Assembly: GCF_000805335.1 (NCBI RefSeq)
Contig: NZ_KN708638.1
Coordinates: forward strand, 2,564,961-2,606,160
DNA: 41,200 nucleotides
Direction: 5' to 3'
From: Streptomyces sp. CT34
GTDB lineage: Bacteria; Actinomycetota; Actinomycetes; Streptomycetales; Streptomycetaceae
Of this stretch, positions 32,621 to 40,844 are shown piece by piece. The notes beneath the pieces are model-generated. The model had not been told where the DNA came from, did not search any database, and saw only the letters and a program-made list of their open reading frames with translations. How positions within the stretch are numbered: position 1 is the stretch's first letter; the number at the start of each line of letters is the position of its first letter. A program made the translations under genes and the position numbers.

Positions 32621-33573
32621 ACAGCGACGGTAGCCGCCCTGATGCCCTCGGTGCCGGATCCGGTACGCGCGCTGAGCGCCTGGTCGTAGCGGTGCAGGAC
32701 GAGCCGGGCCAGTGCGGTGTGGTCGCCCAGGGGGCCGGCGGCGGGCCCGGGGGCGGCTGCCGCGCACTGGTCGGCGAACCGGCCGGGGGCGGTGAAGCAG
32801 GCGGCGACGGCTATCCGGCGGGGGTCGTGGCCGCGAGCGGTGAGGGTCCGTATCGCCTCGGGGACGGTGGGGGCGGCGGCGGAGGCGTAGGCGGGGAGGA
32901 CGGGCAGGCCGCCGAGGCGGGCGGAGAGCAGCCGGGCGGTGCGGGCGGTGTCCTCGGCGGAGCGGGGTGCGCGGGAGCCGGCGGCGGCGAGTACGACCGC
33001 GCTGCGGGCCCGGGGGCGGGCGGACAGGCCGGCCTCCAGGAGGCGGTCGTGCAGCGCCTCGGCGAGGAGGGGGTGCGGGCCCAGGGGTGCGGCGATCCGG
33101 CCGGTGAGGTGGTCGGCGGCGGCGAGTGCGGCCGGCAGGTCGTGGGTGACGTGGTGGCCGTGGGTGAGGAGCAGCGGTACGAGAACGGCCTGGCCGCGCA
33201 GCCCGGCGAGGGTGTCGGCGAGCAGCGGCCGGTCGAGCTCGATGTGGCCGAGGCGTACGGGCAGGCCGGGGCGGAGGGCGCGGACGCGGGCGAGGAGGGC
33301 GCGGACGGTGGGGGCGGCCTGGGGGTGGCGGCTGCCGTGGGCCACGGCCACGAGGGTGGGCGCGGCGGCCCGGGCGGGGGCGGGCGCGGGGGCCTCGGGG
33401 GCGGGGCGGGTCCCGGTGGGGCGCCGGTAGCCGTGCAGGTGGACGGTGCGGAGCCGGCTGTTGAGCTGGTCGGTGATCGCGGACGCGAGCTCGGCCGCGC
33501 CGATGGGGGCGGCGGGCGGGGCGGCGGGGTCGTGCGGATCCGGAGCGGGGTGGTGGGGTGTCGGCGCCGTCAT
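32617..33573 (-). CDS. Sirohydrochlorin chelatase-like (CbiX-type) protein
   Basis: The 318-residue protein has two CbiX-like halves. The first has [20 protein letters not shown] (His79) and [17 protein letters not shown], the metal-binding histidines of the chelatase active site. The second half, from about residue 185, repeats the fold ([32 protein letters not shown]) but lacks the histidines. Chelatases insert iron or cobalt into sirohydrochlorin for siroheme or cobalamin. Siroheme is the cofactor of assimilatory nitrite and sulfite reductases, so its place next to nasA is meaningful. The first 70 residues are Pro/Ala-rich and poorly conserved-looking. It is coupled to dgt through an ATGA overlap. 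Confidence 0.85.
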   Translation of the reverse strand: MTAPTPHHPAPDPHDPAAPPAAPIGAAELASAITDQLNSRLRTVHLHGYRRPTGTRPAPEAPAPAPARAAAPTLVAVAHGSRHPQAAPTVRALLARVRALRPGLPVRLGHIELDRPLLADTLAGLRGQAVLVPLLLTHGHHVTHDLPAALAAADHLTGRIAAPLGPHPLLAEALHDRLLEAGLSARPRARSAVVLAAAGSRAPRSAEDTARTARLLSARLGGLPVLPAYASAAAPTVPEAIRTLTARGHDPRRIAVAACFTAPGRFADQCAAAAPGPAAGPLGDHTALARLVLHRYDQALSARTGSGTEGIRAATVAV

Positions 33574-33684
33574 GGACCGAGCCTGGCAACCGTTCGTTGC
33601 GGTTCCGTTTCCCCGGTGGGAACTCTGTGTGCCGTCGCACCTCAGCGGCCCGCGCGCCCCGTGGGAGGTCTCCGCCGCCCGCCC

Positions 33685-33722
33685 GAAACACACCCGATCC
33701 GTGCCCGTAACAGGCCCGTACC
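33685..33722. promoter_or_regulatory. GlnR-box-like array between the chelatase gene and nasA
   Basis: Four half-sites lie at an exact 11-base period: GAAAC (33685-33689), GATCC (33696-33700), GTAAC (33707-33711) and GTACC (33718-33722), each separated by six bases. This is the layout of GlnR boxes in actinomycetes (GTnAC, six bases, GAAAC). GAAAC and GTAAC are good half-sites, GTACC is intermediate and GATCC is weak. A second GAAAC-six-GCAAC pair on the minus strand lies at 33596-33611. Confidence 0.55.
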
Positions 33723-33733
33723 ACGCTGTGTGC

Positions 33734-35938
33734 ATGGACGCCGCGACCGTTGAGACCCACTGCCCGTACTGTGCCCTGCAATGCGGTATGGGTCTGCGGC
33801 CCGCCGGCCGGGGTGCCGGGCCCGCCGTGGAGGTCGTCGAGCGGACCGCCTTCCCCGTGAACCGGGGCGCCCTGTGCGGTAAGGGCCGTACCGCCGCCGA
33901 GCTGCTCACTCCGGGGGCGCGGCTGTCCTCCCCCCTGGTGCGGGAGGCCGCCACGGGGGAGCTGGTGCCGGCCGGCTGGGACGAGGCGCTGGACCGGGTC
34001 GCGGACGGGCTGCGGCGGGCCGGCGCGGCCCACGGGAAGGACGCGGTCGCGGTGTTCGGCGGCGGTGGGCTGACGAACGAGAAGGCGTACACGCTGGGCA
34101 AGTTCGCGCGGGTGGTGCTCGGCACGTCGCAGATCGACTACAACGGCCGGTTCTGCATGTCGTCGGCCGCGGCGGCGCACGGCCGGGCGTTCGGGCTGGA
34201 CCGCGGGCTGCCGTTCCCGCTGGCCGATGTGGCGCGTACCGGGTGCGTCATCCTGGTCGGGTCCAACCTGGCCGAGACGATGCCGCCGGCGCTGCGCTAT
34301 CTGACCGAGCTGAAGGAGAACGGCGGCCGGCTGATCGTCGTCGACCCGCGCCGCACCCGCACCGCCGAGCAGGCCGATCTGCATCTCGCGCCCCGGCCCG
34401 GCACGGATCTGGCGCTGGCCCTGGGGCTGCTGCACCTGGTGGTGGCGCAGGGCCGTACGGACGAGGAGTTCATCGCGGAGCGCACCAGCGGCTGGCCGGA
34501 GGCGCGGGCCGCCGCGATGGCGCACTGGCCGGAGATGGTGGAACGGATCACCGGCGTTCCGGTTCCGCAACTCCGCGAAGCGGTCCGGATGTTCTGCGAC
34601 GCCCCGTCCTCGATGGTGCTGACGGCGCGCGGCCCGGAGCAGCAGGCGAAGGGCACCGACACCGTGGGGGCGTGGATCAACCTGTGCCTGGCGACCGGGC
34701 GGGCGGGCCGGGAGCTGTCCGGTTACGGCTGCCTGACCGGCCAGGGCAACGGCCAGGGGGGACGCGAACACGGCCAGAAGGCGGACCAGTTGCCCGGCTA
34801 CCGCAAGCTGGACGACCCGGCGGCGCGCCGCCATGTGGCGCAGGTGTGGGGCGTCGAGGCGGAGTCGCTGCCGGGTCCGGGCCGCAGCGCGTACGAACTG
34901 CTGGAGGCGCTGGGCGGCGAGGTCCGGGCGCTGCTGCTGATGGGCTCCAACCCGGTCGTCTCCGCGCCGCGCGCCGCCCATGTGGAGGGGCGGATCCGGT
35001 CGCTGGACTTCCTGGCGGTGGCGGACGTGGTGCTGTCCGAGACGGCTCAACTGGCCGATGTGGTGCTGCCGGTCGCCCAGTGGGCGGAGGAGACCGGCAC
35101 CACGACCAACCTGGAGGGCCGGGTGCTGCTGCGCCGCCGCGCGGTGGACCCGCCGCCCGGGGTGCGGACGGACCTGGAGGTGCTCGGCGGTCTGGCGGCG
35201 CGGCTGGGGCACGCCAAGGGCTTTCCGAGCGACCCGGAGGAGGTCTTCGACGAGCTGCGGCGCGCGTCGGCGGGCGGTCCGGCGGACTACTCGGGGATCA
35301 CCTACGGGCGGATCGCGGCGGAGGACGGGGTGTTCTGGCCGTGCCCGGCGGGGCCGGAGCCCGCAGCTGACGGCGAGCCGGCGGCCGACGGGGCGCCCGG
35401 CGGCGGGCCGGCGACCAACGGGATGTCAGACGGCGAACCGGCGGACTCCGCGGCGGCGCCGCCGGTCCCGCACCCCGGGACCCCGCGCCTCTTCCTCGAC
35501 CGGTTCGCGACGCCCGACGGCCGGGCCCGGTTCGTCCCCGTGGCGCACCGCCCGGCGGCCGAGGAGACCGACACCGCGTACCCGGTGGTGCTGACCACGG
35601 GGCGGGTGCTGGCCCAGTACCAGTCGGGGGCGCAGACCCGCCGGGTGGCCGAGCTGAACGCGGCCGAGCCCGGCCCGTACGTCCAGCTCCATCCGCAGCT
35701 GGCGGAGCGGCTCGGCGTCGCGGACGGCGAGCCGGTGGCGGTGGTCTCCCGGCGCGGCCGGGCGGTCGCACCGGCCCGGGTGAGCGGGACGATCCGCCCG
35801 GACACGGTGTTCATGCCGTTCCACTGGGCCGGCGAGGGCCGGGCCAACTCGCTGACCAATCCGGCCCTCGACCCGGTGTCCCGGATGCCGGAGTTCAAGG
35901 TGTGCGCGGTGCGGCTGGAGCGGGTGGAGCCGGTCTGA
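33734..35938 (+). CDS. nasA: Assimilatory nitrate reductase, molybdopterin catalytic subunit
   Basis: The 734-residue protein is a molybdopterin bis-MGD oxidoreductase. The N-terminal 4Fe-4S site is HCPYCALQC (Cys10, Cys13, Cys17) with Cys48 in GALCGKG. The Mo-ligand Cys lies in GRFCMSSA near residue 141. [30 protein letters not shown] and [10 protein letters not shown] follow, and the C-terminal cap [20 protein letters not shown] with [17 protein letters not shown]. It reduces nitrate to nitrite in the cytoplasm. An unusual Gly/Ala/Pro/Asp-rich insert (about residues 538-577) separates the main domains. The ATG at 33734 gives the typical start [10 protein letters not shown]; the longer frame reads non-coding DNA. 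No clear Shine-Dalgarno. A GlnR-like array lies directly upstream. Confidence 0.93.
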   Translation: MDAATVETHCPYCALQCGMGLRPAGRGAGPAVEVVERTAFPVNRGALCGKGRTAAELLTPGARLSSPLVREAATGELVPAGWDEALDRVADGLRRAGAAHGKDAVAVFGGGGLTNEKAYTLGKFARVVLGTSQIDYNGRFCMSSAAAAHGRAFGLDRGLPFPLADVARTGCVILVGSNLAETMPPALRYLTELKENGGRLIVVDPRRTRTAEQADLHLAPRPGTDLALALGLLHLVVAQGRTDEEFIAERTSGWPEARAAAMAHWPEMVERITGVPVPQLREAVRMFCDAPSSMVLTARGPEQQAKGTDTVGAWINLCLATGRAGRELSGYGCLTGQGNGQGGREHGQKADQLPGYRKLDDPAARRHVAQVWGVEAESLPGPGRSAYELLEALGGEVRALLLMGSNPVVSAPRAAHVEGRIRSLDFLAVADVVLSETAQLADVVLPVAQWAEETGTTTNLEGRVLLRRRAVDPPPGVRTDLEVLGGLAARLGHAKGFPSDPEEVFDELRRASAGGPADYSGITYGRIAAEDGVFWPCPAGPEPAADGEPAADGAPGGGPATNGMSDGEPADSAAAPPVPHPGTPRLFLDRFATPDGRARFVPVAHRPAAEETDTAYPVVLTTGRVLAQYQSGAQTRRVAELNAAEPGPYVQLHPQLAERLGVADGEPVAVVSRRGRAVAPARVSGTIRPDTVFMPFHWAGEGRANSLTNPALDPVSRMPEFKVCAVRLERVEPV

Positions 35939-35974
35939 CCCAGGTCTGCTCGGCGAACCAGAACCGACTCCCCG

Positions 35975-36994
35975 TCAGAACGCGTCGAGTTCCTTCAGGT
36001 ACGCGGCCCGCGTCTCCTCGTCCAGGAACGAGGCCAGGAAGGAGTTGCGGGCCAGCGTCCGCAGCGTCGCGTCGTCCAGCCCCAGGGCGTCCCGTACGGC
36101 GATGAAGTTGTCGTCCGCGTAGCCGCCGAAGTAGGCCGGGTCGTCGGAGTTGACGGTCACCAGCAGCCCGGCGTCCAACATGGCGGGCAGCGGGTGGCCG
36201 GCGAGGTCGTCGACGACCCGCAGCCGGACGTTGGAGAGCGGGCAGACGGTCAACGGGACGCGGTCGGCCACCAGGCGGGCCACCAGCCGCTCGTCCTCAA
36301 GGGAGCGCACCCCGTGGTCGATCCGGTCCACGCCGAGGACGTCCAGCGCTTCCCAGACGTACGAGGCCGGGCCCTCCTCCCCCGCGTGGGCCACGCACTT
36401 GAGCCCGGCCTGCCGCGCCAGCTCGTAGACCTCCCGGAACTTCGACGGCGGGTGGCCGACCTCGGCCGAGTCCAGGCCGACGGCGGTGATCCGGTCGAAG
36501 TACGGGCGGGCCGCCTCGAAGGTCTCCAGGGCCGAGTCGGCGCTCTCGTCCCGCAGGAAGCACATGATCAGCCGGGTGGTGATGCCGTGGGTCTCCGGCG
36601 CGGCGTCCAGGGCGCGGGACAGCCCGCGGACGACCGTCCCTATGGGGACACCGCGGGCGGTGTGCGCCTGCGGGTCGAAGAAGATCTCGGCGTGCCGGAC
36701 GCCCTGCTCCTTGGCGCGCGCCAGGTAGGCGTCGGCCAGGTCGGCGAAGTCGTCCTCGGTGCGGAGGACCGCCATCAGCGCGTAGTAGAGGTTCAGGAAG
36801 GACTGGAGGTCGGTGAAGGAGTAGGCGCGGCGCAGGTCGTCCTCGGTGGCGTACGGCAGGGTGACGCCGTTGCGCTCGGCGAGCGCGAAGGCCAGTCCGG
36901 GCTCCAGGGTGCCCTCGATGTGGAGATGCAGTTCGGCCTTGGGGAGGGGGCGATGGGCGGGGGCACTCGGGGAGTTGGAAGGCACTCGGGTCAC
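35975..36994 (-). CDS. Adenine/adenosine deaminase
   Basis: This 339-residue TIM-barrel amidohydrolase has the zinc motifs PKAELHLHIEGTLEP (His-x-His), CVAHAGEEG (third His and catalytic Glu), DRIDHGV and LVTVNSDDPAYFGGY (Asp). The last motif, SDDPAYFGG, is the form I associate with adenine deaminases of the ADAL/Aah1 branch rather than classic adenosine deaminases (DDP without YFGG), so adenine deamination to hypoxanthine is the first guess. It serves purine salvage. GTG start at 36994; the upstream AACAGGT is a weak ribosome site. Convergent with nasA, 36 bases away. Confidence 0.9.
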   Translation of the reverse strand: MTRVPSNSPSAPAHRPLPKAELHLHIEGTLEPGLAFALAERNGVTLPYATEDDLRRAYSFTDLQSFLNLYYALMAVLRTEDDFADLADAYLARAKEQGVRHAEIFFDPQAHTARGVPIGTVVRGLSRALDAAPETHGITTRLIMCFLRDESADSALETFEAARPYFDRITAVGLDSAEVGHPPSKFREVYELARQAGLKCVAHAGEEGPASYVWEALDVLGVDRIDHGVRSLEDERLVARLVADRVPLTVCPLSNVRLRVVDDLAGHPLPAMLDAGLLVTVNSDDPAYFGGYADDNFIAVRDALGLDDATLRTLARNSFLASFLDEETRAAYLKELDAF

Positions 36995-37090
36995 ACCTGT
37001 TCTGCTCTGCGGGGGTACTGCGGGGCCCGCTCCGGGGCACCGGAAGCACCGGTTCCGCGGTACGGGAGGAGTCGTCCAGGCTATCCGGGG

Positions 37091-37552
37091 TCATCCGGGG
37101 TTTCCCGCGGGGTGTCCGGGGCGCCCGGTCCAGTCGCCGCCGGCGACCGGCGTCCCGGTGGCCCGCAGCCGGGCGGCCGGCGGCCCGGCCACCAGGTAGA
37201 CCCAGGCCCGTACGGTCCCGCCGTCCGCGCGGACCGCCTCGGTGGCCACCCGCTCGTAGAGGTTGTGGCCGCTCCCCTCGGCGCCCGGGGTGTAGCCCTC
37301 CAGCCGGTCCAGCGCGGTGCGCACGTCCTCGTAGTCGGCGGCGCGCGGCAGCACCAGCGCGCCGTGCACCACGGCGTCCGCCGGCCCGGCGACGGCGTAC
37401 GGGTACCCGGGGCCCTCGTAGAGCAGCACGCCACGGATGCGGGCCGGTTCCTCGGAGGCGGTCCGGCCGCGCAGGAACCGGGCGTGGTTGGCCTCGCCGG
37501 GCCGCAGCGTCCCGTAGACGAAGAACGGCAGGCGCTCGTCCTCGATGGTCAT
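37091..37552 (-). CDS. Gamma-glutamylcyclotransferase-like (GGCT/AIG2) protein
   Basis: The 153-residue protein has the GGCT fold signature FVYGTLRPGEANHARFL at the start and the catalytic-type Glu in ALDRLEGYTPG. It is preceded by GVLLYEGPGYPYAV, and followed by VRAWVYLVAGPP. GGCT-like enzymes release 5-oxoproline from gamma-glutamyl compounds, though many bacterial members have unknown substrates. The ATG at 37552 starts MTIEDERLPFFVYG; the much longer frame is a shadow. The tail TGRPGHPAGNPG is unstructured. Confidence 0.85.
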   Translation of the reverse strand: MTIEDERLPFFVYGTLRPGEANHARFLRGRTASEEPARIRGVLLYEGPGYPYAVAGPADAVVHGALVLPRAADYEDVRTALDRLEGYTPGAEGSGHNLYERVATEAVRADGGTVRAWVYLVAGPPAARLRATGTPVAGGDWTGRPGHPAGNPG

Positions 37553-37674
37553 CGGCGGCGGTCCTCTCCCATGGTGGCGAACGGCGTCCCGGCCACAGTC
37601 CCATCCCCGTGACCCGTGGCCTGTGACCCGTGACGCCATCGTCCCCCGGCTGCAACCGCGCCGGCCCGTGGTAC

Positions 37675-37689
37675 GTCGCAGCTTGCGAC
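37675..37689. promoter_or_regulatory. Short perfect inverted repeat in divergent region
   Basis: GTCGCA, GCT, TGCGAC is a 15-base perfect palindrome with a 3-base centre, located between the divergent GGCT-like and YdcF-like genes. It is a plausible repressor site; the regulator is not identifiable. Confidence 0.35.
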
Positions 37690-37726
37690 ATCGCCCACGG
37701 GCGGCGGGCCACGGACAGGGGCGGGA

Positions 37727-38491
37727 ATGCGGGGAATGCGGGGGCGGCGGGCCGGACTGCCGGACTGTATACGGCGGGTACGGATGCTGGGCATCCGGGC
37801 GGTACGGGGCATGCGGGTACCGCGGTGGCTGCCGCGCCCGCGGATACCGCGGACCCGGCGCGGGCAGCGGCGCGCGTTCCAGGCGGTCGTGGTGCTGACC
37901 GTGCTCGCCCTGGCGCCCGCGACCTGGCTGAACGCCACCGCGGGCCCGCGCGTCCGGACCGTCGCGGCGGCGCCCGCCGCCCCGGTGGCCGTGGTCTTCG
38001 GCGCCGGCCTGTGGAACGGCGAGCCGTCTCCGTACCTCGCCCACCGGCTGGACGCCGCCGTGCAGCTCTACGACCGCGGCACGGTCCGCGCGATCCTGGT
38101 CACCGGCGACAACAGCCGGCACGACTACGACGAACCGGACGCGATGCGCGGCTATCTGGTACGGCACGGCATCCCGGCCCACAAGATCGTCAGCGACTAC
38201 GCGGGCTTCGACACCTGGAACTCCTGCACCCGCGCGCACCGCGTCTTCGGCGTGGACCGGGCGGTTCTGGTCAGCCAGGGCTTCCACATCCGGCGCGCGC
38301 TGGCGCTGTGCACGGCGGCCGGTATCGAGTCGTACGGCGTCGGGGTCGCCGCCAACCACGACCTGACCTGGGCCTACGGCGGCGTGCGGGAGATCTTCGC
38401 GGCGGGGAAGGCGGCGGCGGAGGCGCTGCTGCGGCCCGATCCGCGGTTCCTCGGCCCGAAGGAGAAGGGCGTGGCGGAGGCGCTGCACTGA
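37727..38491 (+). CDS. YdcF/SanA-like (DUF218) membrane-anchored protein
   Basis: A basic N-terminus is followed by one hydrophobic segment (AFQAVVVLTVLALAPATWL), and then a DUF218 domain. The domain shows VAVVFGAGLWNGEPS, AHRLDAAVQLYDRG, ILVTGDNSRHDYDEPDAM, and LVSQGFHIRRALALCTAAGI. The E. coli relatives SanA and YdcF are envelope proteins; SanA is linked to vancomycin exclusion at high temperature and YdcF binds SAM. The ATG at 37727 gives 254 residues; later ATGs at 37784 and 37811 are equally possible and would shorten only the basic leader. The domain itself is clear. Confidence 0.85.
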   Translation: MRGMRGRRAGLPDCIRRVRMLGIRAVRGMRVPRWLPRPRIPRTRRGQRRAFQAVVVLTVLALAPATWLNATAGPRVRTVAAAPAAPVAVVFGAGLWNGEPSPYLAHRLDAAVQLYDRGTVRAILVTGDNSRHDYDEPDAMRGYLVRHGIPAHKIVSDYAGFDTWNSCTRAHRVFGVDRAVLVSQGFHIRRALALCTAAGIESYGVGVAANHDLTWAYGGVREIFAAGKAAAEALLRPDPRFLGPKEKGVAEALH

Positions 38492-38536
38492 CGGCACCCG
38501 CCTCCGGTCACGCCCCCGCCCTCGGGCCCCGGGCCC

Positions 38537-39883
38537 TCAGAGGAGCCCGGCACCTCCGTCCGAACCCGTCATGTTCGGCGTGTTCTGTCCGCTCTGCGAG
38601 TCGTCCGTGCCCGGCGCGCTGTCCGTGCTCGGCCCGTTGTCCGTGCTCGGCAACCCCAGCGGGCCGTCCGTACCCTGACCGCCCTGAGCGCTCTGCCGGC
38701 TCTGCTGGTCCTGCTGGTCCTGCTGGTCCTGCTGGGGCTCCTGGTTCTGCTGACTCTGCTGGGACTGTTGGCTCGGCTGGCTCTGCCGGGTCTGTTGGCT
38801 CGGCTGGCTCTGCTTGCTCTGCTTGCTCTGTTTGCTCTGCTGGTTCTGCGCGCTCAGGGCGTTCTGGGTGTTCTGCGCGCTCTGTGCGCTCTCCTTGACG
38901 GCGCGGTTGTAGAGGCTGCGGATCTCCTTCCCGAAGTACGGGCTGTAGGAGACCCGGTCGCTGTGCGGGCCGCTGGGACCACCGCCGTTGACGCCGCCGA
39001 TGAGGCCGATGACCCGGCCGGTCTGCGTGTGCTCGTCGAAGTTGGCCAGCCAGGGGCTGCCGGAGGTGCCGCCGAAGAAGCCACCGCAGTCCAGGCGGAG
39101 TTCGCGGGTGCCGACCAGGCGGCTGGTGCGGGCGTCGCAGCGTACGGCGCGGTCCGCCGGGTCGCTCTGCGCGCTGGGGTAGCCGATGACACTGACCTGG
39201 TTGCGGTAACCGGGCGTGTCGGTCAGGACGTTGCCGCCGGTGACGGACTCGATCATCCGGCCGTGCTCGTCCGGGGCGACGGTGGCGAACGCGAAGTCCA
39301 GGTCGGCGCCGGCCCCGCTGGTGGCGCGGTCCGAGTAGGCGAACGTGTCGTCGATGGCCCACACCCCGTAGGGCTGGGATTCCGAACCCGACTGGTACTG
39401 CGGGACGAACGCGGCGCGCGCGCCCGGGTTGCAGTGCCCGGCGGTCAGCAGCAGATTGCCGTGCGGGCTGTGCACCACACTGGCGGTGCAGTGGTGCTCG
39501 CGCGCCTCCCCGTCGACGGAGAACAGCACGCCGACGGACGGGATGCCGTCGAAGTGACGTGCGGTCGGCGCGAGTTGCGGTGCGGGGGCGGCCGGCTCGT
39601 CGCCGCGCTCGTCGGGCGCCGCGGCACCGGCCATCCGCTGCGGCGTCCAGTAGGCGGCGGCGTCCCTGCTGGTCCAGGAGCCGTGCGGGTGGCTCTGGTG
39701 GCCGTAGGACACCTGGTCGCCGGGGGGACCGTCGGCCGCGTGGCTCACGGGGGAAGCGGCCAGGCACAGGGTCATGCCCAGGGCGAGCGTCGCCGCTCTC
39801 CCCCACCGGCAGCGCAGCCGCCGGCGGTGCACAACGGCGGCACCCGCCGCAACGGCCTTCGACATAGGGGCTGGTAGTGCCAC
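38537..39883 (-). CDS. Secreted trypsin-like serine protease with Gln/Ser-rich tail
   Basis: A signal peptide (RWGRAATLALGMTLCLA, likely cleaved after SHA near residue 49) precedes a chymotrypsin-fold domain. Its catalytic His is in LLLTAGHC (about residue 150), Asp in GADLDFAFATV and Ser in FFGGTSGSPWLAN (about 276). The pattern and the HCTASVV and YNQVSVIGYP-type strands fit extracellular Streptomyces serine proteases. After residue 330 comes a tail of some 118 residues made of QS, KQSKQSKQSQPS and QQDQQDQQDQQ repeats, probably a flexible spacer. The GTG at 39883 has AGAGGAG upstream and follows the cutA stop by one base, so the two genes are co-transcribed. Confidence 0.85.
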   Translation of the reverse strand: MALPAPMSKAVAAGAAVVHRRRLRCRWGRAATLALGMTLCLAASPVSHAADGPPGDQVSYGHQSHPHGSWTSRDAAAYWTPQRMAGAAAPDERGDEPAAPAPQLAPTARHFDGIPSVGVLFSVDGEAREHHCTASVVHSPHGNLLLTAGHCNPGARAAFVPQYQSGSESQPYGVWAIDDTFAYSDRATSGAGADLDFAFATVAPDEHGRMIESVTGGNVLTDTPGYRNQVSVIGYPSAQSDPADRAVRCDARTSRLVGTRELRLDCGGFFGGTSGSPWLANFDEHTQTGRVIGLIGGVNGGGPSGPHSDRVSYSPYFGKEIRSLYNRAVKESAQSAQNTQNALSAQNQQSKQSKQSKQSQPSQQTRQSQPSQQSQQSQQNQEPQQDQQDQQDQQSRQSAQGGQGTDGPLGLPSTDNGPSTDSAPGTDDSQSGQNTPNMTGSDGGAGLL

Positions 39884-39884
39884 G

Positions 39885-40265
39885 TCAGCTCGTCTCCTCT
39901 GCGACCCAGGCGAGATAGCCGGCGCCGCCGTGCGTGACCGGAGTCGCGATGATCTCCGGGGTCTCGTAGTCATGTGCGGCGAGGAGATGGCTCTCCAGCG
40001 CCGCGTACCGCGCGCTCGCCGTCTTGAACAGCACCTGCCACTCCCGGCTGGTCTCCACGGCGCCGTTCCAGCGGTAGACCGAGGTCACCGGCGCGCTGAT
40101 CTGCGCACAGGCGGCGAGCCTCGCCTCGATCGCGCCGCGCGCCAGCCGCTCGGCCTTCTGCTCGCTGTCGGTGGTCGTCATCACGGTCAGAAAACGCGCC
40201 GGCTGCGCGGCCGGGGCCGGCACGGCAGGCGGTTCGTTCAGGGCGGTCGGGTCGGCCACGGTCAC
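39885..40265 (-). CDS. cutA: CutA1-type divalent cation tolerance protein
   Basis: CutA domain with FLTVMTTTDSEQKAERLARG at the start, ACAQISAPVTSVYRWNGAVE in the middle (the copper-related Cys and conserved Tyr-Trp), and the late TPEIIATPVTHGG. The family forms trimers and is linked to copper or other divalent cation tolerance, though its biochemical role is unresolved. The Pro/Ala-rich first 22 residues are an extension over the usual 100-110 residue form. The GTG at 40265 with GAAGGG upstream was chosen; the upstream extension is weak. Operon partner: the secreted protease. Confidence 0.93.
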   Translation of the reverse strand: MTVADPTALNEPPAVPAPAAQPARFLTVMTTTDSEQKAERLARGAIEARLAACAQISAPVTSVYRWNGAVETSREWQVLFKTASARYAALESHLLAAHDYETPEIIATPVTHGGAGYLAWVAEETS

Positions 40266-40844
40266 GCACCCTTCGCGGTCGGGGTGGGGGGTAGTGCCAC
40301 TGCGGAGCACATTCGATCTTCGACGCTCATTCCTCGGCGTCCTGTGTCCATTGCTCGGTCCTCGGTCGCCGATCTCCGGTCGCGAGCCACTGATCTGCGG
40401 GATTTCCGGTCATCGGTCGTCGGTCGCCCCCCCGGCCCCGTCACCGGGCTCCGACCTCCGGGTATCGTCCTCCGCCATCGATCTTCCGCCATCGATCTTT
40501 CTATCCTTCGATCCAGGATCGCCTCGCATCGTACGGATCTTGATGATCAACTGGCGCGCGGCGGGCCGCTTCCCGCGCCCAAGCACCCGGACGCCCCATT
40601 CCCGTTCGTATCCTCCGGTCGTTCCCGTTCGTATGTGTCCGTCGTTCCCGTTGGCATCCGTCGGTCGTTCCCGTTCGCATCCGCCGACGGTTGCCGTTCG
40701 CATCCGTCAGCCGTTGCCATGCGCATGCGCCGACCCCGCGCCCGAACGCCCCGGTTGCGCCCTCCGGGTCAGGGACAACGATGGAGAGGGGAGTCCCGTG
40801 GAGAGGGAGTCCCGCCGCCGGCCCGCACGCGAAAGGCGAGCGCC
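40266..40844. other. 579-base non-coding region with repeats
   Basis: No gene is convincing. The first part (40310-40500) holds degenerate CGATCTCCGGTCG/CGGTCATCGGTCG units and two copies of CGCCATCGATCTT near 40475-40500. The second part holds the 23-base array at 40598-40733. The cupin gene begins after a purine-rich leader with GAAAGGCGAG. Confidence 0.65.
40598..40733. repeat. 23-base tandem repeat, six imperfect copies
   Basis: Units start at 40598, 40621, 40644, 40667, 40690 and 40713, of the type GTTCCCGTTCGCATCCGTCG plus three bases; later copies change to GTTGCC. They lie 110-250 bases upstream of the cupin gene. No spacers separate the copies. Confidence 0.88.

Noticed and set aside
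33446..33733. Upstream extension of nasA
   Set aside because: The extra residues do not resemble nitrate reductases and cover the GlnR-like array; the start [10 protein letters not shown] is the family start.
31232..35212. Minus-strand open frame of 1326 codons
   Set aside because: Only the 31232-32620 part is a real gene (dgt). The rest is the antisense shadow of nasA and the chelatase gene in another frame.
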